DNA of 64,000 nucleotides from Mycobacterium sp. Aquia_216 (GCF_026723865.1 NZ_CP113529.1:372001-436000); one strand, 5' to 3'. Positions 50,563 through 60,105 are shown, numbered from the stretch's first letter. Numbers and translations are program-made. Notes: generated by a model from the sequence alone, not told the origin.

Positions 50563-51777
50563 ATGCTCCGTTGGAGCGAAGAACAGGTTATGTACCGGCA
50601 AGCGGTTCGCCGGTTCGTTGAGACGGTAGTGGCGCCCCAACGGGAGGCCCTGGAGTTCGAGGGACTCCCGCCCTACGACGTCCTTCGGCAGTTCTACAAG
50701 GAATTCGGGGTCGGCGAATCGGCGCTCGAACGTTTCGAGGCATCCATGTCGGGTGGTCCGCGGCCCCCGCGACACGCGGCCGAGAAGCTGATTCCACTCG
50801 TCGAGTTCGCGCGGTGTAGTCCGGGCTTGGCGGTGGCACTGGGAACCAGCATCGACCTCACCGCCGGAGCCATATTGCGTGCTGGATCGCCCGAACAGAA
50901 GCGACGGTGGGTGCCAGATCTGCTGACGCTCAAAAAGATTGGTGCTTGGGCTATTACCGAGCCGGAATCGGGCTCCGACGCGTATGGCGCAATGCGTTCC
51001 ACCGCGCGGCCTATCGCGGGCGGATGGCTGTTGAACGGTAGTAAGACGTTCATCAGCAATGGGCCTTACGCAGACACGCTGGTCTTTATCTGCAAGCTTG
51101 ACGACGGCACAGACGCCGACCAACGCAGACGCCAGATTGTGACTTTCGTTCTCGACCGCGGTATGTCGGGCTTGTCGCAGAGCAAACCGCTGCGCAAGAT
51201 GGGTCAACACTCGTCGCCCACGGGCGAGTTGCAGCTCGAGGACGTTTTCGTCGCAGAGGATCGGCTACTGGCGGGACCGGCGGACAGCGGAAAGAAGACG
51301 GAGAAGAAGGACAAGGGCAGCTCCGGCGCAAATGCCACGTTCGCGATGGAGCGTGCGAGTATTGCGGCGACCGCGCTGGGAATCATCGAACGGTGCCAAG
51401 AGCTCTCGGTAGATTACGCGCGCACGCGCGTTCAATTTGGTCACCCGATCGGCGATTATCAGCTGATTCAGTTGAAACTGGCCAAGATGGAAGTGGCTCG
51501 GTTGAACGTCGAGAACCTGCTGCTGCAGTACATGTCCATGGCCGACGCCGGCGTCAAGCCCTCCCTTGCTGAAGCGTCGGCGGTGAAGCTGTACGCGGCT
51601 CAGGCGGCGATGGAAGTCAGTCTCGAGGCTGTGCAGGTCTTCGGCGGCAACGGGTACATGGCGGAGAATCACGTCGAGCAACTATGTCGCGATGCAAAGG
51701 TCCTCCAGATCTACGGGGGCACCGATGAGATTCAGGTGCGCACGATTGCGCGAGATTTGATTGTGCGCGGCGGGTGA
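50563..51777 (+). CDS. Acyl-CoA dehydrogenase with Lys-rich insertion
   Basis: 404 aa from ATG 50563 with AGGAGGG upstream. ACAD motifs: GAWAITEPESGSDAYGAMRSTA, LNGSKTFISNGPYADTLVF, FAMERASIAATALGIIERC, FGHPIGDYQLIQLKLAKME and VQVFGGNGYMAENHVEQLCRDAKVLQIYGGTDEIQ. The common catalytic Glu of YEGT is Gly here (YGGT), so the base must lie elsewhere, as in isovaleryl- and long-chain-type enzymes. A charged insertion SGKKTEKKDKGSSG (about residues 247-260) precedes the helical C-terminal domain. Probably acts on a branched or cyclic acyl-CoA. Confidence 0.9.
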   Translation: MLRWSEEQVMYRQAVRRFVETVVAPQREALEFEGLPPYDVLRQFYKEFGVGESALERFEASMSGGPRPPRHAAEKLIPLVEFARCSPGLAVALGTSIDLTAGAILRAGSPEQKRRWVPDLLTLKKIGAWAITEPESGSDAYGAMRSTARPIAGGWLLNGSKTFISNGPYADTLVFICKLDDGTDADQRRRQIVTFVLDRGMSGLSQSKPLRKMGQHSSPTGELQLEDVFVAEDRLLAGPADSGKKTEKKDKGSSGANATFAMERASIAATALGIIERCQELSVDYARTRVQFGHPIGDYQLIQLKLAKMEVARLNVENLLLQYMSMADAGVKPSLAEASAVKLYAAQAAMEVSLEAVQVFGGNGYMAENHVEQLCRDAKVLQIYGGTDEIQVRTIARDLIVRGG

Positions 51778-51813
51778 TCGACGGTTCCCGCCGCTGCGCC
51801 ATGCGCTAATCGA

Positions 51814-51850
51814 GCGATCGGTCTAGCCACGAGCTTGACCGACCGATCGG
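51814..51850. promoter_or_regulatory. Two CGATCGGTC-type operator-like sites
   Basis: GCGATCGGTC (51813-51822) and TTGACCGACCGATCGG (51835-51850) lie between the ACAD stop and the thiolase, about 190 bp before the latter. They belong to the same family as 42333 and 58104. Confidence 0.5.
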
Positions 51851-51992
51851 ACGAAAATCGAGTCAATACGTATGACCAAGAAGACCAAGGTGCGTGAGAT
51901 TGTGGTGTTTAACAACCCTTTTAGATCCCACTGGATCGCCATCTAATCGGTTGACAGATGCGCAAGCGATTAGACATTGAACCAATCTATAC

Positions 51993-52008
51993 AGTATGGT
52001 TCCATACT
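51993..52008. promoter_or_regulatory. AGTATGG-TT-CCATACT palindrome before the thiolase gene
   Basis: Arms of 7 bp are perfectly complementary with a central TT, ending 31 bp before the thiolase ATG. The core TATGGTTCCATA matches the sites at 50461 and, partly, 46702. A second inverted repeat CTAATCG/CGATTAG lies at 51943-51973. Confidence 0.55.
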
Positions 52009-52039
52009 ATAATTCAAACTCTCGACCTTGGGGTGATTG

Positions 52040-53218
52040 ATGGTGAAGGTAGTAGTAGTCGACGCAGTTAGAACCCCGTTCGGGAAGCGCAACGGCGGCT
52101 TCGCTGGAATCCATTCCATAGACCTGCTGGGCGCCGTGCAACGGGCGATATTTGAGCGTTCCGGCGTAGATCCTGCGGTCGTCGACCAGGTCTTCACGGG
52201 ATGTGTCGCTCAGGTGGGCATGCAGGCTCTCAACGTCGGCCGAAATGCCTGGCTCGCAGCGGGCCTCCCGATCCAGGTGCCCGCGATAACACTCGATGCC
52301 CAATGTGGTTCGTCGCAACAGGCGACGACGTTGGGCTACTCCGCGATCGCCTCCGGCACCGCAGAAGTCGTTCTCGCGTGTGGTGTCGAGGTGATGAGCA
52401 AGATCAAAATGGGTTCGACGGTTCCCAAGGAGCCCGACGTTGGCAAGCCAATCAACAGGAGCTACTGGGCCCATCATGAATACACCAGTCAGTTCGAAGG
52501 CGCCGAACGGATGGCCGAGAAGTGGGGAGTCACCCGGCAAGCCGCCGATGAATTCGGCAAGCAGTCACAAGATCGGGCCGCGGCGGCCCTGAAATCCAAT
52601 GCCTTTGGGAGCCAACTGGTTGCCGTCACCGCTCCAGTGCTGGGGGCCGACGGTGAGCCGACCGAAGAAACGGCCACGATCACTCGGGACGAGGGCGTTC
52701 GCGAGACCACGCTCGAAAAGCTGGCAACGCTCAAGCCGACGGGCCGCAAGGACGGCGTCCACACCGCCGCAACGTCGTCGCAGATCTCCGATGGTGCGTC
52801 TGCGGTGCTGATGATGTCCGAGCAGCGTGCCATGGAACTAGGCGTGCGGCCGCTCGCGGAGGTCGTGGATGCGGTGATCGTCGGTACGGATCCCGTATTG
52901 ATGCTGACGGGACCCATCGACGCGACACGACGAATCCTAGAGCGCAACCACATCACGATGAATGACATCAACCTGGTGGAGATCAACGAGGCATTCGCGT
53001 CAGTGGTCCTCGCATGGGAGCGTGAAACCAAGGCGGACATGGCGCTGGTCAATCCCAACGGTGGAGCGATCGCGCTGGGACATCCGCTGGGAGCGACCGG
53101 AGCTGCGCTCATCGCCAAGGCCGTTCACGGCCTAGTCAACGGAGACGGCGAGCAGGCGCTCGTGACGATGTGCTGCGGCGGAGGGCTCGGCACCGGGACG
53201 TTGATCCGACGGTTATGA
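52040..53218 (+). CDS. Acetyl-CoA acyltransferase (thiolase)
   Basis: 392 aa from ATG 52040; TTG 52037 and GTG 52043 flank it and GGGG lies upstream. Thiolase motifs: VVVVDAVRTPFGKRNGGFAG, nucleophilic C89 in LDAQCGSSQQATTLGYSAI, NEAFASVVLAWERE, the His in NPNGGAIALGHPLGATGA and the acid/base Cys in VTMCCGGGLGTGTLI. It cleaves a 3-ketoacyl-CoA to acetyl- or propionyl-CoA plus a shortened acyl-CoA. First of a rightward run thiolase, SDR, enoyl-CoA hydratase. Confidence 0.95.
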   Translation: MVKVVVVDAVRTPFGKRNGGFAGIHSIDLLGAVQRAIFERSGVDPAVVDQVFTGCVAQVGMQALNVGRNAWLAAGLPIQVPAITLDAQCGSSQQATTLGYSAIASGTAEVVLACGVEVMSKIKMGSTVPKEPDVGKPINRSYWAHHEYTSQFEGAERMAEKWGVTRQAADEFGKQSQDRAAAALKSNAFGSQLVAVTAPVLGADGEPTEETATITRDEGVRETTLEKLATLKPTGRKDGVHTAATSSQISDGASAVLMMSEQRAMELGVRPLAEVVDAVIVGTDPVLMLTGPIDATRRILERNHITMNDINLVEINEAFASVVLAWERETKADMALVNPNGGAIALGHPLGATGAALIAKAVHGLVNGDGEQALVTMCCGGGLGTGTLIRRL

Positions 53219-53344
53219 GGCGGGTCCAGCCTATGGACCTTCACACCCGTTGCGGCACAGACAAACTCGCCAGAGCAACTGGGGCCGGCATGATCAGTGC
53301 TTTCCAGCAAGGCAACACCGCTACCGCGTCGATATGGAGGATAA

Positions 53345-54115
53345 ATGTTAGACCTTGAGACGGCTTCGGCCATCGTCACCGGTGGGGCCTCTGGACTCGG
53401 CGAAGCGACCGCGCGCCGGCTGGCTGAGCTTGGTGCGCACGTGGTCATTCTCGACCGCAATGAGCAAGCGGGTAAGGAGCTCGCCACTGAGTTGGCGGGC
53501 TCCTTCTGTGCGGCAGATGTCGCAGATACGGAGGCCGTCGAAGCTGCGGTCGCGGTCGCGACCGAGGCGGCGCCGCTGCGCGCGTTGGTCAACTGCGCGG
53601 GGCTCAGCAGGGCAATGCGAACGGTCGATCGTAAAGGAGTTCCGTTCGATTTCAAGCGGTTTGAATTCGTGATCCGGGTGAATCTGCTCGGCACATTCAA
53701 TTGCATACGTCTCGCCGCCGCCGAGATGGCCAAGCAGGAGCCGCTTGCAGATGGAGAACGTGGAGCAATCGTAAACACCGCTTCGGTAGCGGCATTCGAC
53801 GGTCAAGTCGGACAGGCAGCCTACTCGGCCTCCAAAGGCGGTATCGTCGGTATGACGTTGCCGATCGCCAGAGATCTTGCTGCGCTGGGCATTCGAATTA
53901 ACACCATTGCTCCCGGTCTTTTCGACACCCCCATCTATGGGCAGGGCGAGGCGGCGGAGGACATGAAGAAGAACCTGACCAAGGATGTCGTCTTCCCTGA
54001 CCGCTTGGGGCAGGCCGCTGAATTCGCCTCGCTAGCAACGGAGCTGCTCACGAATAGCTACATCAACGGTGAGACGATACGGATCGATGCAGCCACTAGG
54101 CTAGGGCCGCGATGA
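53345..54115 (+). CDS. SDR 3-hydroxyacyl-CoA dehydrogenase (HSD17B10-like)
   Basis: 256 aa from ATG 53345 with GGAGG eight bases upstream. TGGASGLGEATARRLAELGAHVVILDRN (NAD-binding), LVNCAGLS, Ser in VNTASVAAFDGQVGQ, Tyr-x-x-x-Lys in AYSASKGGIVGMTLPIARDLA, and IRINTIAPGLFDTPI. The pattern GQ-AYSASKGG-I-GMTLPIARDLA is close to the human type 10 enzyme and bacterial 2-methyl-3-hydroxybutyryl-CoA dehydrogenases, consistent with a branched-chain substrate. Its stop overlaps the next start by 4 bp. Confidence 0.92.
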   Translation: MLDLETASAIVTGGASGLGEATARRLAELGAHVVILDRNEQAGKELATELAGSFCAADVADTEAVEAAVAVATEAAPLRALVNCAGLSRAMRTVDRKGVPFDFKRFEFVIRVNLLGTFNCIRLAAAEMAKQEPLADGERGAIVNTASVAAFDGQVGQAAYSASKGGIVGMTLPIARDLAALGIRINTIAPGLFDTPIYGQGEAAEDMKKNLTKDVVFPDRLGQAAEFASLATELLTNSYINGETIRIDAATRLGPR

Positions 54116-54879
54116 ACGCTATCGAAGCTCCTCCCGTGCTCGTCGAACGCCGGGATCGTGTTCTGGTCATTGCACTCAATCGGCCCGATGCGCGCAACGC
54201 CATCAACAGTGCGATGACGACGATCCTCATCGACGCTATCCGGGCGCTAGACAGCGATGCCGGTCTGTCGGTGGGCGTTATCACGGGCTCGGGCAAGGGT
54301 TTCTGCTCGGGCATGGACCTGAAGGAGTTCGCGTCCCAAGGCACGCCAAAGGGCCTGGACATGTTGCTCAGGGAAGGGGCCCGAAAGCCGCTGATCGCAG
54401 CGGTGGACGGCTTTTGCCTTGCGGGCGGCCTGGAATTGGCGCTTATCTGCGACATCGTCGTAGCCTCCGAGCGATCGCGGTTCGGGATTCCCGAGACCCA
54501 GGTGGGATTGTTCGCAGCGGGCGGTGGTGTGATCAGGCTGCCCCGCCGAATGCCCTATGGCGCGGCGGCACGAATGGCCTTCTCCGCACAACCCATCGGA
54601 GCGGAGGAAGCCGCTCGAATAGGATTGGTAACCCAGCTCGTCGCGGACGGCGAAGTCGTCGCCGAAGCGTTGAAACTTGCTGACAACATTGCCCGTAACG
54701 CGCCGCTGGCACTGGCGGCGTCGAAGGCCGTGCTGCAGGCGGCCGCAGGCGGGCTCACCGAAGACGACCTGTGGACCATGCAGCTACCTCTCATCAAGCA
54801 GGTCTTCAAGTCGCAGGACGCCAAGGAGGGCCCACGTTCATTCGCCGAGAAGCGCGCCCCCGTGTGGCAGGGTGTCTGA
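54112..54879 (+). CDS. Enoyl-CoA hydratase
   Basis: 255 aa, ATG overlapping the SDR stop. Crotonase features: LVIALNRPDARNAINSAM, oxyanion GSGKGFCSGMDLKEFA, KPLIAAVDGFCLAGGLELALICDIVVA and FGIPETQVGLFAAGGGVIRLPRRM, where the Glu before T is in the place of a catalytic Glu. Terminal FAEKRAPVWQGV is typical for mycobacterial EchA proteins. Hydrates the double bond made by an ACAD so that the adjacent SDR can oxidise the alcohol. Confidence 0.92.
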   Translation: MNAIEAPPVLVERRDRVLVIALNRPDARNAINSAMTTILIDAIRALDSDAGLSVGVITGSGKGFCSGMDLKEFASQGTPKGLDMLLREGARKPLIAAVDGFCLAGGLELALICDIVVASERSRFGIPETQVGLFAAGGGVIRLPRRMPYGAAARMAFSAQPIGAEEAARIGLVTQLVADGEVVAEALKLADNIARNAPLALAASKAVLQAAAGGLTEDDLWTMQLPLIKQVFKSQDAKEGPRSFAEKRAPVWQGV

Positions 54880-54948
54880 TACCCCGGCCGCCGGTGATCG
54901 CCGGTTGATCCCTCGATTGCCCACATCCGTGCGCAGTGGCCGCCAACG

Positions 54949-55917
54949 CTAAGGGACGAGAATCACTTTTCCCTTGGCCCTGCCCTCCTGAACGATACGA
55001 ATTGCCTCAACCGCGTCAGCCAACGGCACCGAATCCGAAACGGGTGGTTGTAAACCACTGTCGGAGACGAACTTTACGAGACGCTCCAGTTCTTGGTGAG
55101 TCCCCATCGTGGATCCTAGAATTCGAAGATTGTTGACGAATACGCGAGCGAGATCAGTTTCCGCCTTGTAGCCGGCCGTCCCGCCGCCGACCACGATGGT
55201 CCCGCCCCTTCGCACGCTCTTAATCGAGTGGTCCCACGTCGGCTGGCCGACCGTATCCATGACGGCGTCGACGCGCTCCGGCAACCTCGTGCCGGTCGCG
55301 AACACCTGCTCGGCGCCGTAGTCCAAGGCAAGGATGCGGCGATCATCTTCGCGGCTGGTCGCCCACATCCGCAGGCCTGCAGCTTTTCCGAGCATGATCA
55401 GGGCCGCCGCCACGCCGCCGGCGGCCCCCTGGACCAGCACCAGATCGCCCGGTCGGAGGTCGGCCGTGACGAACAGCATCCGGTATGCCGTTAACCATGC
55501 GGTCGGCAGGCAGGCCGCTGCCTCGAAACTCATCCCGGCGGGTTTGTCGATGAGATTTCTGCGCGGCACGCGGACCATCTCGGCGAAGCAACCGTCGACG
55601 CCCTCGGACAGTCCGTCCAGTGCCGGGTCGACCAGCGGATCACCGGACCAATCGGGTGAGTTGATCAAGTTGTAGATCAGTACTTCGCGGCCATCCCCGT
55701 CGACACCGGCAGCATCCATTCCCAGGATGCGCGGAAGCGACTTCGCACCAATGACGCCACCGGCTGCGGTAAAGACGTCGTGCCGGTTGACACTGCTGGC
55801 GCGGACATGGACGACTGCCCAATCGTTGTCCGGGGGTGGGGGATCGGGTCGCTCACCAACCCTGATTGCCTTTGCCGGATCGGTGGGCTCGAACGAATCT
55901 ATGTACGCGGCGAGCAC
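54949..55917 (-). CDS. MDR-family NAD(P)H:quinone oxidoreductase-like protein
   Basis: 322 aa from ATG 55917. Zinc-free MDR: AVVHVRASSVNRHDVFTAAGG, AAACLPTAWLTAYRMLFVTADLRPGDLVLVQGAAGGVAAALIMLG with the nucleotide-binding turn, and VDAVMDTVGQPTWDHSIKSVRRGGTIVVGGGTAGY. It would reduce an enone or quinone. The start lies 19 bp inside the end of the upstream nitronate-monooxygenase-like gene, so the two are coupled. Confidence 0.9.
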   Translation of the reverse strand: MLAAYIDSFEPTDPAKAIRVGERPDPPPPDNDWAVVHVRASSVNRHDVFTAAGGVIGAKSLPRILGMDAAGVDGDGREVLIYNLINSPDWSGDPLVDPALDGLSEGVDGCFAEMVRVPRRNLIDKPAGMSFEAAACLPTAWLTAYRMLFVTADLRPGDLVLVQGAAGGVAAALIMLGKAAGLRMWATSREDDRRILALDYGAEQVFATGTRLPERVDAVMDTVGQPTWDHSIKSVRRGGTIVVGGGTAGYKAETDLARVFVNNLRILGSTMGTHQELERLVKFVSDSGLQPPVSDSVPLADAVEAIRIVQEGRAKGKVILVP

Positions 55918-56792
55918 GGCGCCTCCGATTGGTTGGTCGTTGGGCTCAGGTTTGACTTTGGTTGGTTTGGTGTGGAATTCGGTGAGTCATTGATCGTTGC
56001 GAGCAGTCGATACCTGATCAGATCTTCGGCTTCGGCAATGATCCGCGAGACGAGGTTCCCCACCGTGGGGATGTCGTTGATAAGCCCCATCGACGTCCCC
56101 ACCGACCAGATTCCGGCGTCGAGATCGCCTTCGCGGTAGACGGTGCGGCCGCGAGCACCGGCAACCAGTTCTTTGACGTCGACGAATTGCCCTCCGCGGT
56201 CCAGGATTTCCACGACCTCTCGGGAGACTGCGTTGCTGGCAACCTGAGCGGTGTTGCGCAGCGGCCGGAAGATCAGCTCGGTATCGAGCTCAGTGCCGCT
56301 GACGATAGCTTCCTTGACGTTCTGATGGATGAACGATTCGACTGTGCACATGAATCGCGATCCCATGTTGATGCCCTCGGCGCCAAGGCTCTGCGCCTTC
56401 TCGGCGTGCCGCACCGAGGTGCACTTGTGAAGAACCTTGACTCCGTTGTCGTGGAGCATCGGGAGGTGCGGTCCGGGATTGGAACCGGCCGTCTCGACGA
56501 TCTTGACTCCAGCGTCGACGATCGTCTGTCGATATTCGTCATAGGGAGGGGGATTGATGGTGGGTAGGATTGTGAGGTTCACGTCGAACGGCTTGTCCGT
56601 CAGCGCACGTGTTTTGGCGATTTCGTTGGCCAGTTCGACGGGGGTGGGCTGGGTCAATGCAGTCAGAAAGCCCAGGGCGCCGGCATTGGCGACCGCGGCG
56701 ACCAGTTCGGCGCGACCCACCCACTGCATTCCGCCCTGCACGACGGGGTGTTCAATACCGAAGACCTCGGTGAACTTTGTCGACAATCCCAT
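55899..56792 (-). CDS. Nitronate monooxygenase-like protein with internal deletion (possibly non-functional)
   Basis: 297 aa from ATG 56792 with AGGAGGGG upstream. The N-terminal half is a normal 2-nitropropane-dioxygenase/NMO protein (IEHPVVQGGMQWVGRAELVAAVANAGALGFLTAL, NLTILPTINPPPYDEYRQ, KVLHKCTSVRHAEKAQSLG). It then jumps directly to GAEGINMGSRFMCTVESFIHQNVKEAI. In family members about 60 residues lie here, including the GHPGEDD catalytic-His region and the FMN-phosphate loop ASGGFADARG. Their loss in frame should disable FMN binding. The rest (AGIWSVGTSMGLINDIPTVGNLVSRIIAEAEDLI) is intact. The comparison relies on remembered family sequences. Confidence 0.8.
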   Translation of the reverse strand: MGLSTKFTEVFGIEHPVVQGGMQWVGRAELVAAVANAGALGFLTALTQPTPVELANEIAKTRALTDKPFDVNLTILPTINPPPYDEYRQTIVDAGVKIVETAGSNPGPHLPMLHDNGVKVLHKCTSVRHAEKAQSLGAEGINMGSRFMCTVESFIHQNVKEAIVSGTELDTELIFRPLRNTAQVASNAVSREVVEILDRGGQFVDVKELVAGARGRTVYREGDLDAGIWSVGTSMGLINDIPTVGNLVSRIIAEAEDLIRYRLLATINDSPNSTPNQPKSNLSPTTNQSEAPCSPRT

Positions 56793-56859
56793 CTCGGGTA
56801 CCCCTCCTTTGTGCGCCGACGCGTTTCGTGTTCTGCGAGCCCGGCTGTCGCCCGCAGAC

Positions 56860-57954
56860 TCAAGTCCATTCGCGCAGAACAGATTCGGTATCCGCTCCAG
56901 CCTCACCAGGCGGGACGATCGGTGCGGACGGGGTTCGCGAAAACCGCGGCGCAGGCGCGGCATGCCAACCGTCGTCGATGTTGACGAGGGTGCCGCGCTG
57001 GGCAACGTGTGTTTCCTCGGGGGCTTCCTCGAACGACAGAATCGGTGTCACGCAGGCATCGCAGTCGGCGAAGACGGCGGCCCAATGGTCTCTGTCGTGC
57101 GCCGCAAAGGCCGCACCGATGCGGGCGCGAAGCTCCGGCCACCTCGTCCGATCATGTTGAGCAGGCAGGTTTTCGGTCATCAAACCCAACCCGTCGATCA
57201 TCAACGCGTAGAACTGGGGTTCGATGGCTCCAACGGCGACGTGTCTGCCGTCGGCGCACACGTAGGTGTCGTAGAAGGGTGCTCCGGTATCGAGCAGATT
57301 CGTGCCGCGTTCGTCAGACCACAACTGATTGGCTCTCATCGACCAGATAATCTCGGCGAGCAAGCTGGAGCCATCGATCATCGCTGCGTCCACGGTCTGA
57401 CCCCTGCCAGAGTTTCGGCGCTCCCAAAGTGCCGCAAGGATTCCCACCAGAAGCAGCATCGAGCCACCTCCGAAGTCACCGACCAGGTTCATCGGAGGCA
57501 GCGGCTTTTCACCGGCACGTCCAATGGCGTTCAATACGCCATTCAGCGATATGTAGTTGATGTCGTGTCCGGCCTGGTGTGCGCGAGGTCCCGTCTGTCC
57601 CCACCCAGTCATTCGCGCATAAATTAGTTCAGGGTTGATGTTTTCGCACTCGCGGGGTCCAAGACCAAGTCGCTCGGTGACACCCGGTCGGAGGCCCTCG
57701 ATCAACACGTCGGCCTTGGCGATGAGGCGGAGTACTAGCGCACGACCCTCGTCAGCCTTCAGGTCGGCGGTCACCGATCTCCGGTTGCGTAGGGTGTAGT
57801 CGACCCGAGCCGGTCGCCCGTTGGCCGGTTTGGCCTGGGGCCGATCGATGCGCACCACATCGGCTCCGAGGTCGCCCAAAATCATGGCGGCGTGCGGGCC
57901 GGGGCCGATGCTCGCCAGTTCAACGACGCGAAGCCCATTAAGTGGTCCGGCCAC
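56860..57954 (-). CDS. mcr: Alpha-methylacyl-CoA racemase / CaiB-BaiF CoA-transferase family
   Basis: 364 aa from GTG 57954 with AAAGGG eight bases upstream; the frame extends to 58026. [36 protein letters not shown] is the family start. The AMACR hallmark [14 protein letters not shown] carries the catalytic His, and the partner Asp lies in [21 protein letters not shown]. This signature distinguishes racemases from CoA-transferases. It would interconvert (2R)- and (2S)-methyl-branched acyl-CoAs so that they can enter beta-oxidation. Divergent from the acyl-CoA ligase at 58432. Confidence 0.92.
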   Translation of the reverse strand: MAGPLNGLRVVELASIGPGPHAAMILGDLGADVVRIDRPQAKPANGRPARVDYTLRNRRSVTADLKADEGRALVLRLIAKADVLIEGLRPGVTERLGLGPRECENINPELIYARMTGWGQTGPRAHQAGHDINYISLNGVLNAIGRAGEKPLPPMNLVGDFGGGSMLLLVGILAALWERRNSGRGQTVDAAMIDGSSLLAEIIWSMRANQLWSDERGTNLLDTGAPFYDTYVCADGRHVAVGAIEPQFYALMIDGLGLMTENLPAQHDRTRWPELRARIGAAFAAHDRDHWAAVFADCDACVTPILSFEEAPEETHVAQRGTLVNIDDGWHAAPAPRFSRTPSAPIVPPGEAGADTESVLREWT

Positions 57955-58431
57955 AGCGACAACCCTTTCGCAGTATGGGTAGGTCAAACCCGCCCGATTG
58001 AGGCGACGCATCAGCCGGGGGTTCAATCGTTGGACGCTGCTTGTTGGCCGACACGCGGCTGGCTGGTTCGCGCCCGGATGCGCGTCACACAGATTTGATC
58101 AGGTTTCAACCGATCGGTCAACATGGTCCTGCGGACGGCTGGATTTACCTCCTGAGATTGCGGTGTGGCGGGAGTAGTTTACGGGGACGGATGATCCATC
58201 GATATCGGGATGATGGGAGTTCGGGGGCGGGCCGCGAGGTGCCACGGGGCAGCGGCTGTTATCATACGAGCGGTTGAATACGATGTCTGCTATGACGCCG
58301 GCGGGCGGCAGGTGGATCTCAAGGCGAGAAAGATGGGTCAGGCCAACGGCGAAGCGCAAGCGGTGCGGCCGCGGCGGGACCTGTCCCGATCCGGCGATTC
58401 ACGGTGCCCGTTGATGAAAGGAACCTTCGTC
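57955..58431. promoter_or_regulatory. Divergent racemase / ligase promoter with operator-like dyad
   Basis: TTTCAACCGATCGGTCAAC (58104-58122) is a near-perfect dyad of the same type as 42333-42352, placed about 150 bp from the racemase start and 310 bp from the ligase start. No gene is supported in the 477 bp. Confidence 0.6.
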
Positions 58432-60105
58432 ATGCCCGAGCAACCTGGTGTGCTTCCGGTCGAGCTGAATCTCGGCTCTCTTGTCGAAGCCATCGGAGAA
58501 GCCATACCCGAGCGACCGGCTATCATTCATCGCCGGGTTACGGTGACTTTCGAGCAGTTCATTGACCGATCTCGCCGCCTCGCGTCGCTCCTGGCGGGCC
58601 GCGGCTTCGGATGCTATCTCGAGCGTAATCAGTTACTTGGTCACGAAATTGGGCAGTCGCTCATGGGGCAGTATCTGTACAACGGTCCCGAATATCTCGA
58701 GGGGATGATCGGCGCCTACCGCGCTAGGGTCGCGCCTTTCAACGTGAACTATCGATACGTTGCGGGGGAGCTTGCGTACCTTCTCAACGACGCGCGTCCC
58801 CAAATCCTGCAGTACCACGCACAATTCGCGCCGACCCTGCGTGACGCTCTGGCGATGACTGATCTGCAGCCCCTTCTGCTCCAGGTCGCCGACGATTCAG
58901 GCCATGAATTGCTTCCCGGGGCGCTGGACTATCACGACGCCCTCGCATCGACGGACCCGATTTCTCTCCCCGGCTCATCGGCAGACGATCTCTACGTGCT
59001 GTACACCGGCGGCACCACAGGAATGCCGAAGGCCGTGCTCTGGCGGCAGGCAGACGTCGCGGTTACCACCATGGGCCTGATCGACCGGCGCAACGCGCGG
59101 GAGTGGTCGTCGCTCGACGACGCCGTTGTAGCAGCTCGTCAACGGTCTTCAGGACGAAGCTTGCTGTGCGCACCACTGATTCATGGCGCGTCGCAGTGGG
59201 GCGCGATGCAAGCCCTTGGTCGAGGCACCACGGTCGTCTTTCCCGACGACGTGAAGTCATTCCGGGCCGCCGATGCGTGGGACACCGTCGCGAGGCACGG
59301 CGTGACGCAGATGTCCATCGTCGGAGAGGCATTCGCCGGCCCGTTGGTCGAAGAACTCGAACACCAGCCCCGCGACGTGTCGTCATTGCGCTATCTCGTC
59401 AGTGGCGGTGCGGCATTGAGGCCGGAGACAAAGGCGCGACTCATTGCCGTAGCCCCGAATATGTCCGTGCTGGAGACTATTGGCTCCTCCGAGACTGGGA
59501 TCCAGGGCAGTTCGTTGGTGTCAGCGTCGTCACAACAGAGCAAGCGCGAGTTCACCCCCGACTCCCGCACGCGAGTGGTGGCCGAGGATTTCACACATTT
59601 CCTCGAACCTGGCCACGACGGCACGGGCTGGCTGGCGTCGGCTGGCCGAATCCCGCTGGGATACCTGCGCGATGAAGCCAAAACGGCAAAGTCCTATCCG
59701 GTGGTCAACGGTGTGCGCGTGAGTGTGCCGGGCGATCGGGCTCGACTTTCGGCTGCTGGCGCGATCGAATTGCTCGGCCGTGACTCAATCACCGTGAACA
59801 GCGGAGGCGAGAAGATCTTCGTCGAGGAAGTCGAATACGCGGTGCGTGCACACCCCGACGTGATCGACGCCGTGGTCTGCGGGAGGCCCAGCGAGCGTTG
59901 GGGCGCAGAGGTTGTGGCCATCGTTACTTTGCGCGCCGATCGCCCGCACATCGCGCAGGAGATAACCGAGGCGGCCAGCCAGAAGATTGCGCGCTACAAG
60001 CTACCCAAGGCCGTCGTCGTCGTCGAGCGCATTGAACGTAGTCCGGCAGGCAAGCCGGACTACCGGTGGGCGGTCGATGTCGCGACCAAGGCACAGTCGA
60101 CGTAG
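58432..60105 (+). CDS. Acyl-CoA synthetase, FadD19/FadD17-like
   Basis: 557 aa from ATG 58432 with GAAAGGA upstream; an in-frame ATG at 58210 gives a non-conserved 74-residue leader. ANL motifs: LYVLYTGGTTGMPKAVLWRQADV (P-loop, with GGTTG and LWRQ as in steroid-side-chain FadD proteins), LETIGSSETGIQGS, SGGEKIFVEEVEYAVRAHPDVIDAVVCGRP and the C-terminal Lys in SPAGKPDYRW. It likely activates a branched or cyclic side-chain acid. Third acyl-CoA ligase of the region but from a different subfamily than the other two. Confidence 0.92.
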   Translation: MPEQPGVLPVELNLGSLVEAIGEAIPERPAIIHRRVTVTFEQFIDRSRRLASLLAGRGFGCYLERNQLLGHEIGQSLMGQYLYNGPEYLEGMIGAYRARVAPFNVNYRYVAGELAYLLNDARPQILQYHAQFAPTLRDALAMTDLQPLLLQVADDSGHELLPGALDYHDALASTDPISLPGSSADDLYVLYTGGTTGMPKAVLWRQADVAVTTMGLIDRRNAREWSSLDDAVVAARQRSSGRSLLCAPLIHGASQWGAMQALGRGTTVVFPDDVKSFRAADAWDTVARHGVTQMSIVGEAFAGPLVEELEHQPRDVSSLRYLVSGGAALRPETKARLIAVAPNMSVLETIGSSETGIQGSSLVSASSQQSKREFTPDSRTRVVAEDFTHFLEPGHDGTGWLASAGRIPLGYLRDEAKTAKSYPVVNGVRVSVPGDRARLSAAGAIELLGRDSITVNSGGEKIFVEEVEYAVRAHPDVIDAVVCGRPSERWGAEVVAIVTLRADRPHIAQEITEAASQKIARYKLPKAVVVVERIERSPAGKPDYRWAVDVATKAQST

